A stretch of 64,000 nt of DNA from Clostridia bacterium (GTDB lineage Bacteria > Bacillota > Clostridia > Oscillospirales > Acutalibacteraceae), in NCBI GenBank assembly GCA_017516965.1, contig JAFXAP010000015.1, positions 124,001 to 188,000 on the forward strand, in the 5' to 3' direction. A program made the translations under genes and the position numbers. Every line of letters begins with the position of its first letter. Position 1 is the stretch's first letter. The notes under the pieces are model-generated. The model saw only the letters and a program-made list of their open reading frames with translations, was not told where the DNA came from and searched no databases. This document shows, one piece after another, positions 40,662 through 48,918 of this stretch.

Positions 40662-42782
40662 TTAATACGGTTTAATGGTGATTTTCCATTTGATTTCTCG
40701 AGTAGTGTCCACCTTAATTGTTCCGTTTTTAATTGGTCCTTCAAAAGGATCATCCTCTGTACTTGACCATCCATAAAAAGGTACCGAAACCGTAACGCCT
40801 GCATATGCCGTTGTGTATCCTGAAACACCGTCATAAAGATACACAAAACAATTTTCAATAACGTCTTCATTTAAACCAGTTGCAACCACTTCTAATATAA
40901 AGTCACCATTGGGGATATTTATATTACTAACCTTACCAATACCTGTTCCTGTGTAGGTAAGTTGTGTAAATATAGTTTTACCACATCTTGTACAGTTTAC
41001 AGAAGTGTTTGTATGTCCTAAAGGCTTACCGTTTTTAACCTTACATATTTTGCAAACTTTTGCCTTGGTGCAGGTAGCTTTAGTATATGAGTGGGTGTGA
41101 GCTGTGCACTTGGTTTTTACACTTGACCACTTTGAATAATAGGTTTTACCACTCACTTTTTTATAAGTTCTAACACGAACATAATATATTTTTTTAGCTT
41201 TTAGTCCGCTTAGTATTACGCTAGTTTTCTTATAACTTGAAATGGTTTTTGTCTTTGCAGATGTGAACTTTTTGCTTGTTGAGTACTGTACTTGATAACC
41301 GCTTACCTGTGTAGACTTTTTAGAAAGTTTTACGGTAATACTTGTCTTACCTGCAGTAAGTTTTGATACAGAAGTCTTGGGTGGATTAATCTTAAAGGTA
41401 AGGGTTTTAGTGCCCTTATACTTACCCTTCATTTTAACGGTAACCTTATAGGTACCAACTTTTTTTCTACCCTTTGAATATGTTACAGTATAATCTGTGC
41501 CCTTTTTAAGTTTTTTACCTGCAGAATCCTTTACAACAACACCTGGAGTTTTCACCTTGCCGTTATATGTATAGCTTGTGGTTGTAAGTTTAAATGATTT
41601 TGCATATTTAATTGTACTCTTGCTTGTAGCGCCGCATGCCGTACATTTTTTTACTGTACTACCGTTCTTTTTAAGGGTTGCTTTGTTGGTAGTTGTTTTA
41701 TATTTGTGGGCTACAGTTCTTGTAGCCTTACACACATTACAAGACTTATCACAATTATTTGAATATGTGTGCTTGGTAGTACGGCTTAAATTACAATTAT
41801 TACATTTTGTATCGCAAGAATTGCTATATTTGTGACTAGATGCACAATCAGGATTTGTGTATATGTATGCGCCATTATCTAATTTTAAAAATGGTATACC
41901 CTGTTTTTTAAACAAATAAAAACCAAACCACGCCTCTTTTGTTTCGCCCGGTTCTATTTTTGTACTATAATTAGGTCTATCGCCAAAAGTGCATGTGTCA
42001 ATAACAGTAGCCATTTGTCCGGTTGGTAAATATGCATTTGTCCACTCAAGTACGTCAGCGGCTTCTAAGCTGGTACTACCGTTATTTTTTATTTCAAATT
42101 TTGTTAACACCCATTGACAATTACTATTGTTTTTAGGATTGTACATATTTTCTGAAACAGCAATACTCTCTGCCTCTGATCCAATGTACATTTCTGTCAT
42201 TTGAATTTGGTAAGGAACCGAAACATTTGTTACTTTTAATTTTTGCCATGCATTATAAGCACTTTTTACACTAGTTTTAGATGCAGTAACAGCTGACTTG
42301 TTATTTCTAACCTCAAAATGTGTTTTACTGCCCTTATATGAGTTATTTAAACTAATCTTGCTAGTGGGCTTAACCAAGGTAACAAACGAGGTTGAGTTCT
42401 TGGGAGCAGTATTCCATTGATAAAGACTATAAAACTCTTTAACTACCTCTATGTTGTATTTACCGGGTTCGTAGCCTGTTGTATCCCATGTTGATGTTAT
42501 GCTACCATAATTTGAATATTTATTATTGATATCATATTCTGCATTAGCCACCTTTTTCCCGGATGGACTATATATATTCACAGTTATTCTTTCATTGTTA
42601 TATGCCGGAAAATAAGTAAAAATCAATGGAATTGTATCTCCGACATATCCTACCATTCCCATTGATTTGTGCATTACAGTAGGATAAGTTGCCGCGCTTG
42701 TAGGTACTGCGCAAACTGACAGCATACTAACAACCATAACAAGTGTCAGCGCAAATGATAAAAGTCTTTTAAGTTTTTTCAT
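40662..42782 (-). CDS. Secreted mosaic surface protein with CxxC motifs and MBG/Fn3-type modules
   Basis: 706 residues. Signal peptide (about 1-30, ends VPTSAA). Beta-sandwich N-terminus (YPTVMHKSMGMVGYVGDTIP), a domain to about 300 with unknown function, three short cysteine repeats of the form HxYSNxCDxxCxxC (about 318-375), an MBG-like module (SFKLTTTSYTYNGKVKTPGV), an Fn3-like module (YQVQYSTSKKFTSAKTKTI), another CxxC stretch, and a C-terminal domain of about 85 residues. The MBG/Fn3 part is almost the same as in 28723-30432. No anchor is visible. A tightly regulated promoter with repeated operators precedes it. Confidence 0.8.
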   Translation of the reverse strand: MKKLKRLLSFALTLVMVVSMLSVCAVPTSAATYPTVMHKSMGMVGYVGDTIPLIFTYFPAYNNERITVNIYSPSGKKVANAEYDINNKYSNYGSITSTWDTTGYEPGKYNIEVVKEFYSLYQWNTAPKNSTSFVTLVKPTSKISLNNSYKGSKTHFEVRNNKSAVTASKTSVKSAYNAWQKLKVTNVSVPYQIQMTEMYIGSEAESIAVSENMYNPKNNSNCQWVLTKFEIKNNGSTSLEAADVLEWTNAYLPTGQMATVIDTCTFGDRPNYSTKIEPGETKEAWFGFYLFKKQGIPFLKLDNGAYIYTNPDCASSHKYSNSCDTKCNNCNLSRTTKHTYSNNCDKSCNVCKATRTVAHKYKTTTNKATLKKNGSTVKKCTACGATSKSTIKYAKSFKLTTTSYTYNGKVKTPGVVVKDSAGKKLKKGTDYTVTYSKGRKKVGTYKVTVKMKGKYKGTKTLTFKINPPKTSVSKLTAGKTSITVKLSKKSTQVSGYQVQYSTSKKFTSAKTKTISSYKKTSVILSGLKAKKIYYVRVRTYKKVSGKTYYSKWSSVKTKCTAHTHSYTKATCTKAKVCKICKVKNGKPLGHTNTSVNCTRCGKTIFTQLTYTGTGIGKVSNINIPNGDFILEVVATGLNEDVIENCFVYLYDGVSGYTTAYAGVTVSVPFYGWSSTEDDPFEGPIKNGTIKVDTTREIKWKITIKPY

Positions 42783-42805
42783 TTTTCAAACCTCCAATTT
42801 AATAT

Positions 42806-42825
42806 ATACTCTATTTGTTGAGCAT
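42806..42825. promoter_or_regulatory. Operator copy 2 (ATACTC-N8-GAGCAT)
   Basis: ATACTCTATTTGTTGAGCAT: the same near-palindrome as at 42835-42854, overlapping the expected transcription start of the minus-strand gene. Confidence 0.7.
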
Positions 42826-42831
42826 AATAAA

Positions 42832-42860
42832 ATTATACTCGTTTTATAGAGCATTGTCAA
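42832..42860 (-). promoter_or_regulatory. Promoter of the mosaic surface protein
   Basis: TTGACA (42860-42855), exactly 17 bases, TATAAT (42837-42832). The spacer contains operator copy 1. Confidence 0.85.
42835..42854. promoter_or_regulatory. Operator copy 1 (ATACTC-N8-GAGCAT)
   Basis: ATACTCGTTTTATAGAGCAT in the spacer between -35 and -10 boxes. A half site GAGTAT also lies at 42867-42872, between the -35 and -10 of the divergent regulator promoter. Confidence 0.7.
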
Positions 42861-42882
42861 GAAAAAGAGTATAAATTATCAT
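42854..42882 (+). promoter_or_regulatory. Divergent promoter of the small XRE regulator
   Basis: TTGTCA (42854-42859), 17 bases, TATCAT (42877-42882). Its -35 overlaps that of the opposite promoter, so both promoters compete for the same DNA. Confidence 0.6.
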
Positions 42883-42899
42883 TGTATTGAGGTGGAAAT

Positions 42900-43103
42900 A
42901 TGATTTCTTATGAGCCTTTTTACAAAACATTAAAATGCAGGAATATATCTACGTATAGGCTGATAAATGAGTATGGTATCAGCCGCAGTTTGCTTGACCG
43001 CCTGAAACACAACAAACCCATAAGCACGGTAACGCTAAACGACCTGTGCAACATTTTAAAATGCAAGGTAGAAGATGTTTTGCTCTTTACCGAAGATAAT
43101 TAA
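42900..43103 (+). CDS. Small Cro/C1-type HTH regulator
   Basis: 67 residues, one helix-turn-helix of the HTH_26 kind (MISYEPFYKTLKCRNISTYR, ISRSLLDRLKHNKPISTVT, LNDLCNILKCKVEDVLLF). The ATG follows GAGGTGG. It is divergent from the mosaic surface protein, and the repeated ATGCTC-N8-GAGTAT sites between them are the likely binding sites, controlling both promoters. Confidence 0.88.
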   Translation: MISYEPFYKTLKCRNISTYRLINEYGISRSLLDRLKHNKPISTVTLNDLCNILKCKVEDVLLFTEDN

Positions 43104-43136
43104 AAAATCTCCGCAAATTTTGCGGAGATTTTTTTG
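43102..43136. terminator. Terminator between the HTH regulator and nagA
   Basis: AAAAATCTCCGCAAA / TTTGCGGAGATTTTT hairpin with T-run, serving both convergent genes. Confidence 0.9.
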
Positions 43137-43138
43137 CT

Positions 43139-44269
43139 TTAAATTTTAACATCAACAATATTTAAGTTGTTATCAAACACGGTAAATTGCGCGTCGTAGC
43201 CTGAGGCAATTTTACCCTTTTTATCAAGACCCATAACCTTAGCCGGTGTCTCGGTCATCATTTTAACAGCGTCAGCAACAGTGCAACCCGCCCTTACCGC
43301 CGTTTTTAGCAGTATGTCGCTTGTGGCAATACTACCTGCAAATGCGCTTCGATCCAACAGCTTTGCAACGCCGTCTTCAATTACAAAGGGCACGGGACAA
43401 TCGGTATATTCCTCGCCCTCTTGCGCCACACCACCGGGACGTAACGCGTCGGTTATAAGACACACGCGGTCGGTGCCTTTTAATTTGATAATCATTTTTA
43501 GCAAATCAAGTGGCAGATGACAACCGTCAGCAATAGCCTCGACATACATATCATCAAGCAAATATGCACTTTCAACGATACCTAAATGTCTGAAACCTTT
43601 ATGACGGGTGATAGTCGACGTGCATGAGTAAAGATGGGTAACCAGGTGATTACCGCCCTCAAACGCGCGTAAGACATCGTCATATTCAGCCGATGAATGA
43701 GCCGTTGCGGCAAGTATGCCCTTTGCCGTTACACTTTTTAAAAAGGCGTTGTCCTTATCTTTTTCGGGAGCATAATCCCAACGGGCAATTACATCGCTAT
43801 ATTCACTAAGCAGTAACTCATATTCCTGCGCGTCAACGTCGCGCACTATTCCCGGCGCTTGACCGCCGCACATTTCAAGCGCAAAATACGGACCTTCAAG
43901 GTGAATACCGGGTATTTCTAAAGCGCAGTCGTTTTTCACAGCGCGAGCAGTTTGCAACACACGCACCATTGTGTCATAATCGGTGGCGCTTATTGTGGGG
44001 TAGATAACGCGTGTACCGTGAGCGGCATGGGTTTCACACACCTTTTTAAATGCTTCGGGTGTAGCTTCAATAAACTCATACCCCCCACCGCCGTGACAGT
44101 GAAGCTCTATAAAACCGGGGGCAATATAATTACCGCCAAGGTCAAGCTTTTCACCGACGGTTTCGGCTGTAGGCTTTAATTCAATGATTTTACCGTCATC
44201 AATGATAATATCATAGCCTTGAAGCACTTTGCCGTCTGATACAATTTTGCCGTTTGTCAGTATCTTCAT
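43139..44269 (-). CDS. nagA: N-acetylglucosamine-6-phosphate deacetylase
   Basis: 376 residues, full length. It removes acetate from GlcNAc-6-P in amino-sugar breakdown. Motifs: APGFIELHCHGGGGYEF, HLEGPYFA (metal Glu), AATAHSSAEYD and LVTHLYSC (metal His residues), ITDALRPGG (catalytic Asp) and LDKKGKIASGYDAQFTVFD at the end. The ATG overlaps the preceding stop by 4 bases. It is the last gene of the amino-sugar operon, upstream of which lies nagB. Confidence 0.95.
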   Translation of the reverse strand: MKILTNGKIVSDGKVLQGYDIIIDDGKIIELKPTAETVGEKLDLGGNYIAPGFIELHCHGGGGYEFIEATPEAFKKVCETHAAHGTRVIYPTISATDYDTMVRVLQTARAVKNDCALEIPGIHLEGPYFALEMCGGQAPGIVRDVDAQEYELLLSEYSDVIARWDYAPEKDKDNAFLKSVTAKGILAATAHSSAEYDDVLRAFEGGNHLVTHLYSCTSTITRHKGFRHLGIVESAYLLDDMYVEAIADGCHLPLDLLKMIIKLKGTDRVCLITDALRPGGVAQEGEEYTDCPVPFVIEDGVAKLLDRSAFAGSIATSDILLKTAVRAGCTVADAVKMMTETPAKVMGLDKKGKIASGYDAQFTVFDNNLNIVDVKI

Positions 44270-45123
44270 TCTACAACAATTTCTTTCTTCTCTTTGTATG
44301 AGCGTTCAATGGCATCGAGTATTTTAACAGGATATACAAGCTCGTCATAACTGTTATGCATAACACCGTTTTTCACCATTTCAACAAATTCGTCAAATTC
44401 GTTAATATATGTATATGCAACGTTATCGCAGAAAGTGTTATAGGTCTGATTATCAAGGGTATTAACTGTTGCTGTGTATCTGAATTCACCTGTATAGCAA
44501 CCGCAAACGTCAAACTCGCCCATATTAAATATAACTGTAAGACGGTTTTTCTTTTCATCGGGGCAGTATGCTATAACCGATTTTACATTGCGACCATAGA
44601 TGGTAATAAGCATCTCGATAAGATGTTGGGTGTAAAACCAGAATCCGCCGTATGGGTTATCCATATTAACTGGGCAACAAATGTTACCACTTGCAACCTT
44701 TTTCTCTTTAGCAATACGGGCAAGGGGTTTTAGTTCATCAATAAATTTAAGACAAGAACCACCGCAAAGTAAAGTGCCGTTTTCCTTTGCGGTTTGCGCC
44801 AACTCTTTTGCGAGTTCTAAATCAGCACAAAAAGGCTTATCAATAAAGCAAGGCACACCTGCTTTTACATAAGGCATTGCATATTTATAGTGGTTATTGC
44901 CGTGACGGGCAGTAACCATAATGCCGTCAACCTTGCCTAAAAACTCGTCGGGAGTCTTTGCCGCATAGGTAGCATAACCTGCGTCTATTATGCGCTTTAC
45001 AGCGTCTTCGTCTTCGCTGTAAATACCAACGATTTCAATATCTTTATATTTTTCGTTTTCTTTTACCAATTGGCCAAAGGCATCTGCATGAGAATTTTCT
45101 ACACCAAGAATTGCAATTTTCAT
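44266..45123 (-). CDS. Gfo/Idh/MocA-family oxidoreductase, short form
   Basis: 285 residues. An N-terminal Rossmann domain (AILGVENSHADAFGQL, DGIMVTARHGNN, CFIDKPFCADLELAKE with the EKP-like DKP motif) and a short alpha/beta substrate domain. At about 285 residues it is smaller than the usual 330-380. Its substrate is unknown; NAD(P)-dependent oxidation of a sugar or amino-sugar derivative is likely from context. The start ATG is 17 bases after the stop of the second family member. Confidence 0.85.
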   Translation of the reverse strand: MKIAILGVENSHADAFGQLVKENEKYKDIEIVGIYSEDEDAVKRIIDAGYATYAAKTPDEFLGKVDGIMVTARHGNNHYKYAMPYVKAGVPCFIDKPFCADLELAKELAQTAKENGTLLCGGSCLKFIDELKPLARIAKEKKVASGNICCPVNMDNPYGGFWFYTQHLIEMLITIYGRNVKSVIAYCPDEKKNRLTVIFNMGEFDVCGCYTGEFRYTATVNTLDNQTYNTFCDNVAYTYINEFDEFVEMVKNGVMHNSYDELVYPVKILDAIERSYKEKKEIVVE

Positions 45124-45139
45124 AAATTTTCTCCCCCGA

Positions 45140-46207
45140 TTATACGGTCTTTGTATCTAATGGATTCTGTGCGCGAATTGTATCAATTACCTTGAATTGC
45201 TTAAGCACCTGATAAGGTGTGATTTCCATTTCTTTACCGTCTACAAGATTAGCGTAAATCATATCATAGTATTTTTTAACACCAACTGTAAATACAGTAC
45301 CCTCAACGTCAACGTGTTCTTCGGTCCAGTCAAGAGTTTCACTGCAGTAATTAGGTGTGCGATCTTCAGTAAAGAGTGGCTCTAATGTAAGCTTTTGCTC
45401 AGGAGCAGTTTCAGGATTATAATACTTATAGTCAATAGCGCTCATTGTAGCCTTAAGTGAGCCGTACTGACAGTGAACAACATATATAGGACCGGCATAA
45501 GCGTTGCACTTTGAAAGGTCAACGTCAACAAGTGGTTTGCCCGGCGCTGTAAGAATAATCTTTGCATAGTCCTCAGCATCACCAAAGGTGTTAACGCGGT
45601 CAAGTTTTGAGAAAACGTTAATGTTATCATCAAAACCTAAAATGTCAAGCGCCTGGTCAAGAGGATGAGGGCCTGTGTTGCGAACCTCGCCACCGTTATA
45701 GCCTTGATATGTCTGCCAGTCCCAACGACGAGCAAAGCCTGAAAAAGCAATGCTGTACTGAACGGGGCGACCAAGTTTACCGCTATCAATAATCTTTCTG
45801 ATTTCGGTATAATATGGCGCAAAACGTGACTGCTGGAACACGTTAAGCATTTTACCGCTTTTTTCGTAAGCTTTTACGACACGGTCACATTCTTCATAGT
45901 TTTTACCAAATGGTTTTTCACATACAACGTTAAAACCGTGATTTAAAAGATCGATTGAAATGTCAGCGTGCATATGTGAATATGAGCTGTTTACAACAAG
46001 GTCAATGTCGGTTCTGCCAAAAAGTTCGCGGTAGTCGGCGTAAACATCACAACCCCATTCTTCTTTGGCGCGAATGCGACGCTCTTCGAGTAATTCTACA
46101 ACTGCTATAACATTAAATTTTTCATTATATTCACTTTTAAAAAATGCGCCGTGAATATCTCGGCCACTACGACCCTGTCCTATAATTGCAACGTTTAACT
46201 TTTTCAT
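45140..46207 (-). CDS. Gfo/Idh/MocA-family oxidoreductase, long form
   Basis: 355 residues. Rossmann N-terminus (NVAIIGQGRSGRDIHGAFF), EKP motif (FNVVCEKPFGKNYEECDRV), YQGYNGGEVRNTGPHPLDQALDIL with catalytic-type His, and a C-terminal beta-sheet substrate domain. It is a typical NAD(P)-dependent sugar oxidoreductase. It overlaps the TIM-barrel gene by 4 bases. Two such enzymes together with a TIM-barrel isomerase suggest oxidation and isomerisation of an imported sugar derivative before it enters the NagA/NagB route. Confidence 0.9.
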   Translation of the reverse strand: MKKLNVAIIGQGRSGRDIHGAFFKSEYNEKFNVIAVVELLEERRIRAKEEWGCDVYADYRELFGRTDIDLVVNSSYSHMHADISIDLLNHGFNVVCEKPFGKNYEECDRVVKAYEKSGKMLNVFQQSRFAPYYTEIRKIIDSGKLGRPVQYSIAFSGFARRWDWQTYQGYNGGEVRNTGPHPLDQALDILGFDDNINVFSKLDRVNTFGDAEDYAKIILTAPGKPLVDVDLSKCNAYAGPIYVVHCQYGSLKATMSAIDYKYYNPETAPEQKLTLEPLFTEDRTPNYCSETLDWTEEHVDVEGTVFTVGVKKYYDMIYANLVDGKEMEITPYQVLKQFKVIDTIRAQNPLDTKTV

Positions 46208-47082
46208 AAGCTCAATTCCTCCTGTGCTTGTTTGATTATTTCTTTAAGAGCGATTATGCTCTCTTCACTTGCTTCATAAGCGCCGTCTGAAAATGCATCG
46301 CCACCCGGTCTTTTTAACTGCTCTTCGTCAAGTTCAGAATTTTTACGGTAGTGTGTTTCAAGCATTACGCCGCCTGAATAACCGTCACGGATAAGTTTTT
46401 TGAAAATGCCAACAAAATCTGCGACACCTGTACCCGGCATTACTGCGGGTGGCCACGGAGTACCGTTTGGAACAGCATCTTTAACGTGCATATTAACTAT
46501 GCCGCAAGGTTTAAGTTTGTCATATGCATCTTCACTTGTCTTACTTGTAACCCAAATTTCGTTACCCGGGTCAAAAAGCGCTTTGATGCGGGGATGATTT
46601 ATAGCAGTAAGCAATTCTGCCAACTTGTGCGGTGTGCTTGAGTGAATAGCGGGGTCAGATTCAAGCGCGCAGTAAACGTCATACTTTTCGCAAAGCGCGA
46701 TAATATCGCCATACATAGTAGCGCGAACCTCTACAGGTACCCCTTTGTTCCAAAAGTCAAAACCGCGTATGTATTTAGCGCCCAATTTGTTTGCCATAAT
46801 TGCGCATTTTTCAAATCCTGCTATGTTAGCCTTTATTGCCTCTTGGTCGTTATATTCACACTTGAAAACAGGTGAAGAAATTGCTGCAACCTGGAGGTCA
46901 TATTTTTTTGCTGCTGCAATAATCTGCTCAACGTCTTCGTCGGTATAATCAAAAGGTGAGCGTCCGTTTACCGAACGAACCTCCATACACTCAAGACCGT
47001 GCTTGTGACAAAATTCAGCCGCCTTAAAAATATCTTGTGTTACTTCATCAGTAATAACACCAAGTTTGAATTTTATTTCCAT
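46204..47082 (-). CDS. Sugar phosphate isomerase/epimerase-like TIM-barrel protein
   Basis: 292 residues from the ATG at 47082 (GAAAGGA upstream); an in-frame ATG at 47127 lacks a good site. AP-endonuclease-2-type TIM barrel: LGVITDEVTQDIFKAAEFCH, CMEVRSVNG, CALESDPAIHSS, ALFDPGNEIW, VNMHVKDAVP and GGVMLETHYRK supply the metal-binding Glu, Asp and His. It probably isomerises or epimerises a keto-sugar acid together with the two oxidoreductases. Confidence 0.88.
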   Translation of the reverse strand: MEIKFKLGVITDEVTQDIFKAAEFCHKHGLECMEVRSVNGRSPFDYTDEDVEQIIAAAKKYDLQVAAISSPVFKCEYNDQEAIKANIAGFEKCAIMANKLGAKYIRGFDFWNKGVPVEVRATMYGDIIALCEKYDVYCALESDPAIHSSTPHKLAELLTAINHPRIKALFDPGNEIWVTSKTSEDAYDKLKPCGIVNMHVKDAVPNGTPWPPAVMPGTGVADFVGIFKKLIRDGYSGGVMLETHYRKNSELDEEQLKRPGGDAFSDGAYEASEESIIALKEIIKQAQEELSL

Positions 47083-47141
47083 ATTGTTTATTCCTTTCAT
47101 TATCTGCTTTAAAAGAAAATTGTTCACAGTTCTCTTTTGCA

Positions 47142-47176
47142 GTGAGTAAGCCCGTCTGCTTTATACTGCTACTCAC
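47142..47176 (-). other. Hairpin inside the amino-sugar operon
   Basis: GTGAGTA (47142-47148) pairs with TACTCAC (47170-47176); extra pairs extend inwards. It lies in the 114-base gap between nagB and the isomerase gene and may uncouple their expression. Confidence 0.4.
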
Positions 47177-47196
47177 AAAAAATAGTGCTGTGGGGG

Positions 47197-47937
47197 TTAT
47201 AGCAACTTTGCACCGCTGTCGGCATCACAATACATTATGGCATTGTCGTGACGACGCAAAATGGTTGCGGGACACATATCGTTGATTTCCTCGTTTACAG
47301 TATTGTAAACCGCATCTGCCTTTGTTGCGGCAGGCACAACGCAAAACATATAGTCAGCGCTTGTCATTTGAGGAATTGTGAGTGTGTAGGCATATTCGGG
47401 CACATCATCAAAGCTTGGGAAACAACCGTCATGCACCTGTTGCATACGGCAAACATCATCAAGTTTTGCACGCTTTATACGAACAGGATCATTAAAATCT
47501 GCAACGCCCGGGTCATTAAATGCAATATGAGCATTCTCGCCTATACCTAAGCATACTATATCAATATGGTTTTTTGCAAGTAAATTTTCATAATCAAGAC
47601 CGTAATCTGCAACATAATAAATATTTGCAAAAGGCACTTTTTTGAATATATGTTCATTAAGATAATTACCAAAGCTTTGAGCGTCTTCTTTTTTAAGACC
47701 TACATACTCATCCATATGGAAAGCATTTACCCTGTTCCAATCGAGTGATTTTTTTAGCAAACTTTCAAGCACGTCATTTTGCGATGGCGCTGCTGCAAAC
47801 ACCATATTGATATGGTCTTTTTCACTCAGTAGCTTCTCCATACAAGCGGCAATGTCATTTGCTGCAGCCTCACCCATAAGGGTGCGGTTTTCGTAAATAT
47901 TTACCGTTAATTTGTCTTTTTTAAGACCCTTTAACAT
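47197..47937 (-). CDS. nagB: Glucosamine-6-phosphate deaminase family protein
   Basis: 246 residues, normal for NagB. It converts GlcN-6-P to fructose-6-P and ammonia. Motifs: FHMDEYVGL (catalytic Asp/Glu), CLGIGENAHIAFNDP (canonical LGIGxxGHIxFNEP; Gly is Ala before the His, and Glu is Asp), and VVPAATKADAVYN. The Gly-to-Ala change leaves the active-site His in place. First gene of the operon, 130 bases from the divergent AraC gene; ATG after AAAGGTGG. Symbol given by family; substrate could be a related amino sugar. Confidence 0.85.
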   Translation of the reverse strand: MLKGLKKDKLTVNIYENRTLMGEAAANDIAACMEKLLSEKDHINMVFAAAPSQNDVLESLLKKSLDWNRVNAFHMDEYVGLKKEDAQSFGNYLNEHIFKKVPFANIYYVADYGLDYENLLAKNHIDIVCLGIGENAHIAFNDPGVADFNDPVRIKRAKLDDVCRMQQVHDGCFPSFDDVPEYAYTLTIPQMTSADYMFCVVPAATKADAVYNTVNEEINDMCPATILRRHDNAIMYCDADSGAKLL

Positions 47938-47973
47938 AAGGATACCACCTTTACTGAATTTTTTCTACACTTA

Positions 47974-47979
47974 ATTATA
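47974..47979 (-). promoter_or_regulatory. -10 element of the amino-sugar operon
   Basis: TATAAT on the minus strand with only a weak TTTAAT at the proper -35 distance, overlapped by the TTGCAA repeats; typical of an activated promoter. Confidence 0.5.
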
Positions 47980-47989
47980 CAACTTTTAT

Positions 47990-48031
47990 TTTTGCAATTA
48001 AATTGCAAAAAGGCGCAAATATATTGCAAAA
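47990..48031. promoter_or_regulatory. AraC-type binding site array
   Basis: Palindrome TTTTTGCAAT-TAA-ATTGCAAAAA (47990-48012) and a further ATTGCAAAAA at 48023-48032, so ATTGCAAAAA occurs twice as a direct repeat with about two helical turns between starts. It lies between divergent nagB and the AraC-family gene. Confidence 0.6.
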
Positions 48032-48052
48032 AAGAACACATTATGTTATAAT
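48024..48052 (+). promoter_or_regulatory. Promoter of the AraC-family regulator
   Basis: TTGCAA (48024-48029), 17 bases, TATAAT (48047-48052). Its -35 is part of a regulator half site, implying autoregulation; the untranslated leader would be under 12 bases. Confidence 0.7.
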
Positions 48053-48067
48053 CCACTTGGTGATAAT

Positions 48068-48889
48068 ATGAAAAAGAAAAAGTTGTTTGTTTATCGTGAT
48101 AATAACGTCCATTTGCACCACACATTGACACTTGACCCCGATACCGATGATTTTTCTTTTAAAAGTCATTCGCACAATATGGTTGAGGTATATTATTTTT
48201 TGCGTGGCAATGCACGTTTTGTGGTAGAAGGTAATATTTTCACGCTTGAGCGCGGTAGTGTTTTGGTTATGGCAAGCGGTCAGACACACCACCTGCTTTT
48301 AGAGCCATCTGCCGTTTATGAGCGTATGGCATTACTTATTGACAGCACCATCACACCGCCCGAATATGAAAACTTGAGCGAACAAATCTATAGCGGCGCT
48401 AACCTGTTTGTGCTTGACAAGCGCGAACAAATATGGTTTGAGGAAAGCTTTGCTACAATTACAAAAGCGCCCGAAGATATGCAAAAGCATCTTGTTTTTT
48501 CGTTTGCCTCAATGGTGTTCGGACTTCTTTCAAACAAACTTTCACGCACCGAAAATTTGCGCATTGAAGATGACATTATAAAAAAGACGATAAATTATAT
48601 CAATAAAAACCTTTCCAGCGAACTAAGTCTTGAAATAATTGCAAATGCGCTTTATTGCAGTAAGGTGTCCCTTAACCGAAAATTTCGCGAAATAATGGGT
48701 TGCACCGTTTGGGAATATGTTATTCGTCGCCGCATATACAGCGCACGTCAACGACTTTTTTTGGGCGGCAACATAACCAATGCTTACCAAAAAAGCGGTT
48801 TTAGTGATTACTCATCATTTTTCAGAGCCTACAAAAAGGTGGTTGGCATAAGCCCTAGCGAAGATTTAAAAAAAGCAAAAGCAGACTGA
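48068..48889 (+). CDS. AraC-family transcriptional regulator
   Basis: 273 residues. An N-terminal cupin sensing domain (about 15-130; FSFKSHSHNMVEVYYFLRGN, LERGSVLVMASGQTH), then the C-terminal double helix-turn-helix (about 175-270; NKNLSSELSLEIIANALYCS, SKVSLNRKFREIMGCTVWEY, FSDYSSFFRAYKKVVGISPS). It probably senses an amino sugar or its phosphate and controls the divergent nag operon through the TTGCAAAAA sites. ATG after GGTGATA. Confidence 0.92.
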   Translation: MKKKKLFVYRDNNVHLHHTLTLDPDTDDFSFKSHSHNMVEVYYFLRGNARFVVEGNIFTLERGSVLVMASGQTHHLLLEPSAVYERMALLIDSTITPPEYENLSEQIYSGANLFVLDKREQIWFEESFATITKAPEDMQKHLVFSFASMVFGLLSNKLSRTENLRIEDDIIKKTINYINKNLSSELSLEIIANALYCSKVSLNRKFREIMGCTVWEYVIRRRIYSARQRLFLGGNITNAYQKSGFSDYSSFFRAYKKVVGISPSEDLKKAKAD

Positions 48890-48906
48890 TTGCAGTCTGC
48901 TTTTAA
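48877..48906. terminator. Terminator between the AraC and DegV genes
   Basis: 12-bp stem AAAAGCAGACTG/CAGTCTGCTTTT with a 4-base loop; it overlaps the AraC-gene stop codon and works for both convergent genes. Confidence 0.8.
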
Positions 48907-48918
48907 TATTTCAATATT

